The notes beneath the pieces were generated by a model. The model did no database searches, was not told the DNA's origin, and saw only the letters and a list, made by a program, of their open reading frames with translations. 7,434 nucleotides of DNA, from NCBI GenBank assembly GCA_030043395.1, contig JASHXW010000128.1, positions 1 through 7,434 on the forward strand, given 5' to 3'. Below are positions 6,513 to 7,434 of this stretch, one piece after another; positions within the stretch are counted from its first letter, which is position 1, and each line of letters opens with the position of its first letter. Source of the stretch: Streptosporangiaceae bacterium (lineage in GTDB: Bacteria > Actinomycetota > Actinomycetes > Streptosporangiales > Streptosporangiaceae). The translations under genes and the position numbers were made by a program.

Positions 6513-7220
6513 CTAGGCCCGCGTCCCCGCTGAGCGGCGAATGGTAGCGCCCAGAGCGGCCGCAGCTGCGCCGGGATCGGCCGCGCCGGTAATCGGCCGG
6601 CCGATCACCAGCAGGTCAGCCCCCGCCTGGAGTGCCTCCTGCGGGGTAGCCACCCTTGCCTGGTCATGGCTGGCCTGCCCCTCCGGCCGGACTCCTGGCG
6701 TGATCAGCGTGATCTGCGGGCCGACCTCGCGGCGCACAGCCGCGACCTCGCGGGGGGAGCACACCAGCCCGCGCGCGCCGGAGCGCACGGCGAGCTCGGA
6801 CAGGCGCAGCACCGCATCGCTGACCGGGCCAGCCAGCCCGATCTCGCCGAGGTCGCCGTCGTCCAGGGAGGTCAGGACGGTCACCCCGACGATCATCGTG
6901 TCGGGGAGTGCCTGCACGGCCTCCTGCATGGCCGCCGAGCCCGCCGCGGCGTGCACGGTCAGCATGTCGGGGCGCAGCTTGGCGACCGACCGCGCCGCGC
7001 CGCCGACCGTCGCCGGGATGTCATTGAGCTTCAGGTCCAGGAACACGTCGACGCCGCGCGGGCCGCGCACCGATGCGACGGCCTCCGGGCCGTACCGCAG
7101 GTACAGCTCGAGCCCGACCTTCAGCGTGCTCACGTGCGGCGCCACCTGACCTGCCCACTGCGCTGCGGTGTTGAGGTCCGGGGCGTCCAGGGCAACGGCT
7201 ATCGGCGCCCGGCTAGTCAT
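6513..7220 (-). CDS. pyrF: Orotidine 5'-phosphate decarboxylase, family 1
   Basis: PyrF decarboxylates orotidine 5'-phosphate to UMP, the last step of UMP synthesis. The protein is 235 aa and forms a TIM barrel. It begins with VALDAPD (9-15), then KVGLELY (34-40). The catalytic network Lys34, Asp62, Lys64 and Asp67 is present, the last three in DLKLNDIPATV (62-72). TPGVRPEGQ (174-182) and IGRPITGA (206-213, with phosphate-binding Arg208) complete the active site. The DxKxxDI pattern marks family 1; family 2 enzymes, which I recall in mycobacteria and Streptomyces, have DAKRGDI and are longer. A longer frame opens at 7361 inside pyrD, but the ATG at 7220 matches the family N-terminus and has GGAGAG (7224-7229) 3 nt upstream. 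It follows pyrD by 40 bp, in the usual pyrimidine gene order. Confidence 0.97.
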   Translation of the reverse strand: MTSRAPIAVALDAPDLNTAAQWAGQVAPHVSTLKVGLELYLRYGPEAVASVRGPRGVDVFLDLKLNDIPATVGGAARSVAKLRPDMLTVHAAAGSAAMQEAVQALPDTMIVGVTVLTSLDDGDLGEIGLAGPVSDAVLRLSELAVRSGARGLVCSPREVAAVRREVGPQITLITPGVRPEGQASHDQARVATPQEALQAGADLLVIGRPITGAADPGAAAAALGATIRRSAGTRA

Positions 7221-7260
7221 GGTCTCTCCAATCGCGTGCCAGCGGGCATCGCAGCCCGCG

Positions 7261-7434
7261 CTATCTCGTGCCTCCCGTGCTCCGGCCTGCGGTCCGCATC
7301 TCGTGCGCCAGGCCGACGACGTCCGACATCTTCTCGATGCCCCGCCGGGCAAGTTCCTCATCTAGTTCGCGCAGGATCCTGGCGCAGGCGGACGGATCGT
7401 GGAAGATCGCGGTGCCGACGCTGACCATCGAGGC
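7261..7434 (-). CDS. pyrD: Dihydroorotate dehydrogenase, C-terminal 57 residues (runs off the window)
   Basis: PyrD is the flavoprotein that oxidises dihydroorotate to orotate, the step two before PyrF. Only the end is present: a frame open from the window edge with ASMVSVGTAIFHDPSACARI, then a helical tail containing LRELDEELARRGIEKMSD and VVGLAHEM, ending at TAG 7263-7261. The VGTAIFxDP phosphate-site motif followed by a helix with ELxxxLxxRGI and VVGxAH is typical of the C-terminus of class 1 enzymes, probably the 1B type. The position just before pyrF supports this. The catalytic region, and the subclass, cannot be seen. Confidence 0.88.
   Translation of the reverse strand, partial: ASMVSVGTAIFHDPSACARILRELDEELARRGIEKMSDVVGLAHEMRTAGRSTGGTR

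Noticed and set aside
7221..7361. Extended N-terminus of PyrF from 7361
   Set aside because: It would overlap the end of pyrD by about 100 bp in another frame. The ATG at 7220 fits the family and has GGAGAG upstream.

Overview
The window is GC-rich chromosomal DNA from an actinomycete. All recognisable genes lie on the minus strand and overlap or sit close together. Read in the direction of transcription (from high to low coordinates) the order is pyrD (3' end only), pyrF, mihF, gmk, rpoZ, coaBC, metK, priA, and then the first codons of an unidentified gene. The mihF-gmk-rpoZ-coaBC-metK-priA order, the actinobacterial-type mIHF, the frequent GTG starts and a PriA without helicase motifs all point to Actinomycetota. 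The family 1 PyrF (DxKxxDIPxTV, 235 aa) differs from the longer family 2 enzyme that I recall in mycobacteria and Streptomyces. This weakly suggests another lineage, for example near Streptosporangiales, but that placement is inference.

Layout: 7261-7434 is the C-terminus of dihydroorotate dehydrogenase. After 40 bp comes pyrF (6513-7220), so the pyrimidine genes end here. The 409-bp gap 6104-6512 is the only long stretch without a confident gene. Its pyrF-proximal part is GC-rich with inverted repeats. Its mihF-proximal part is AT-rich, carries an 8-bp direct repeat and looks like a promoter plus leader. From mihF (5786-6103) the genes run gmk (5127-5744), rpoZ (4832-5101) and coaBC (3618-4811) with gaps of only 41, 25 and 20 bp, which suggests one operon. 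A 147-bp gap with tandem hairpins precedes metK (2277-3470). The metK stop overlaps the priA start in a GTGA (priA 193-2280). A new reading frame with a good ribosome binding site starts at 77 and runs off the window.

Together the genes serve basic growth functions: UMP synthesis (PyrD, PyrF), GMP to GDP (Gmk), nucleoid organisation (mIHF), RNA polymerase assembly (omega), coenzyme A synthesis (CoaBC), S-adenosylmethionine synthesis (MetK) and replication restart (PriA).

I found no mobile element, CRISPR array, tRNA, rRNA or defence system, and no sign of a wholly new system. The points worth a second look are the mihF leader, the metK leader hairpins, the motif changes in CoaBC and PriA, and the unidentified gene after priA.
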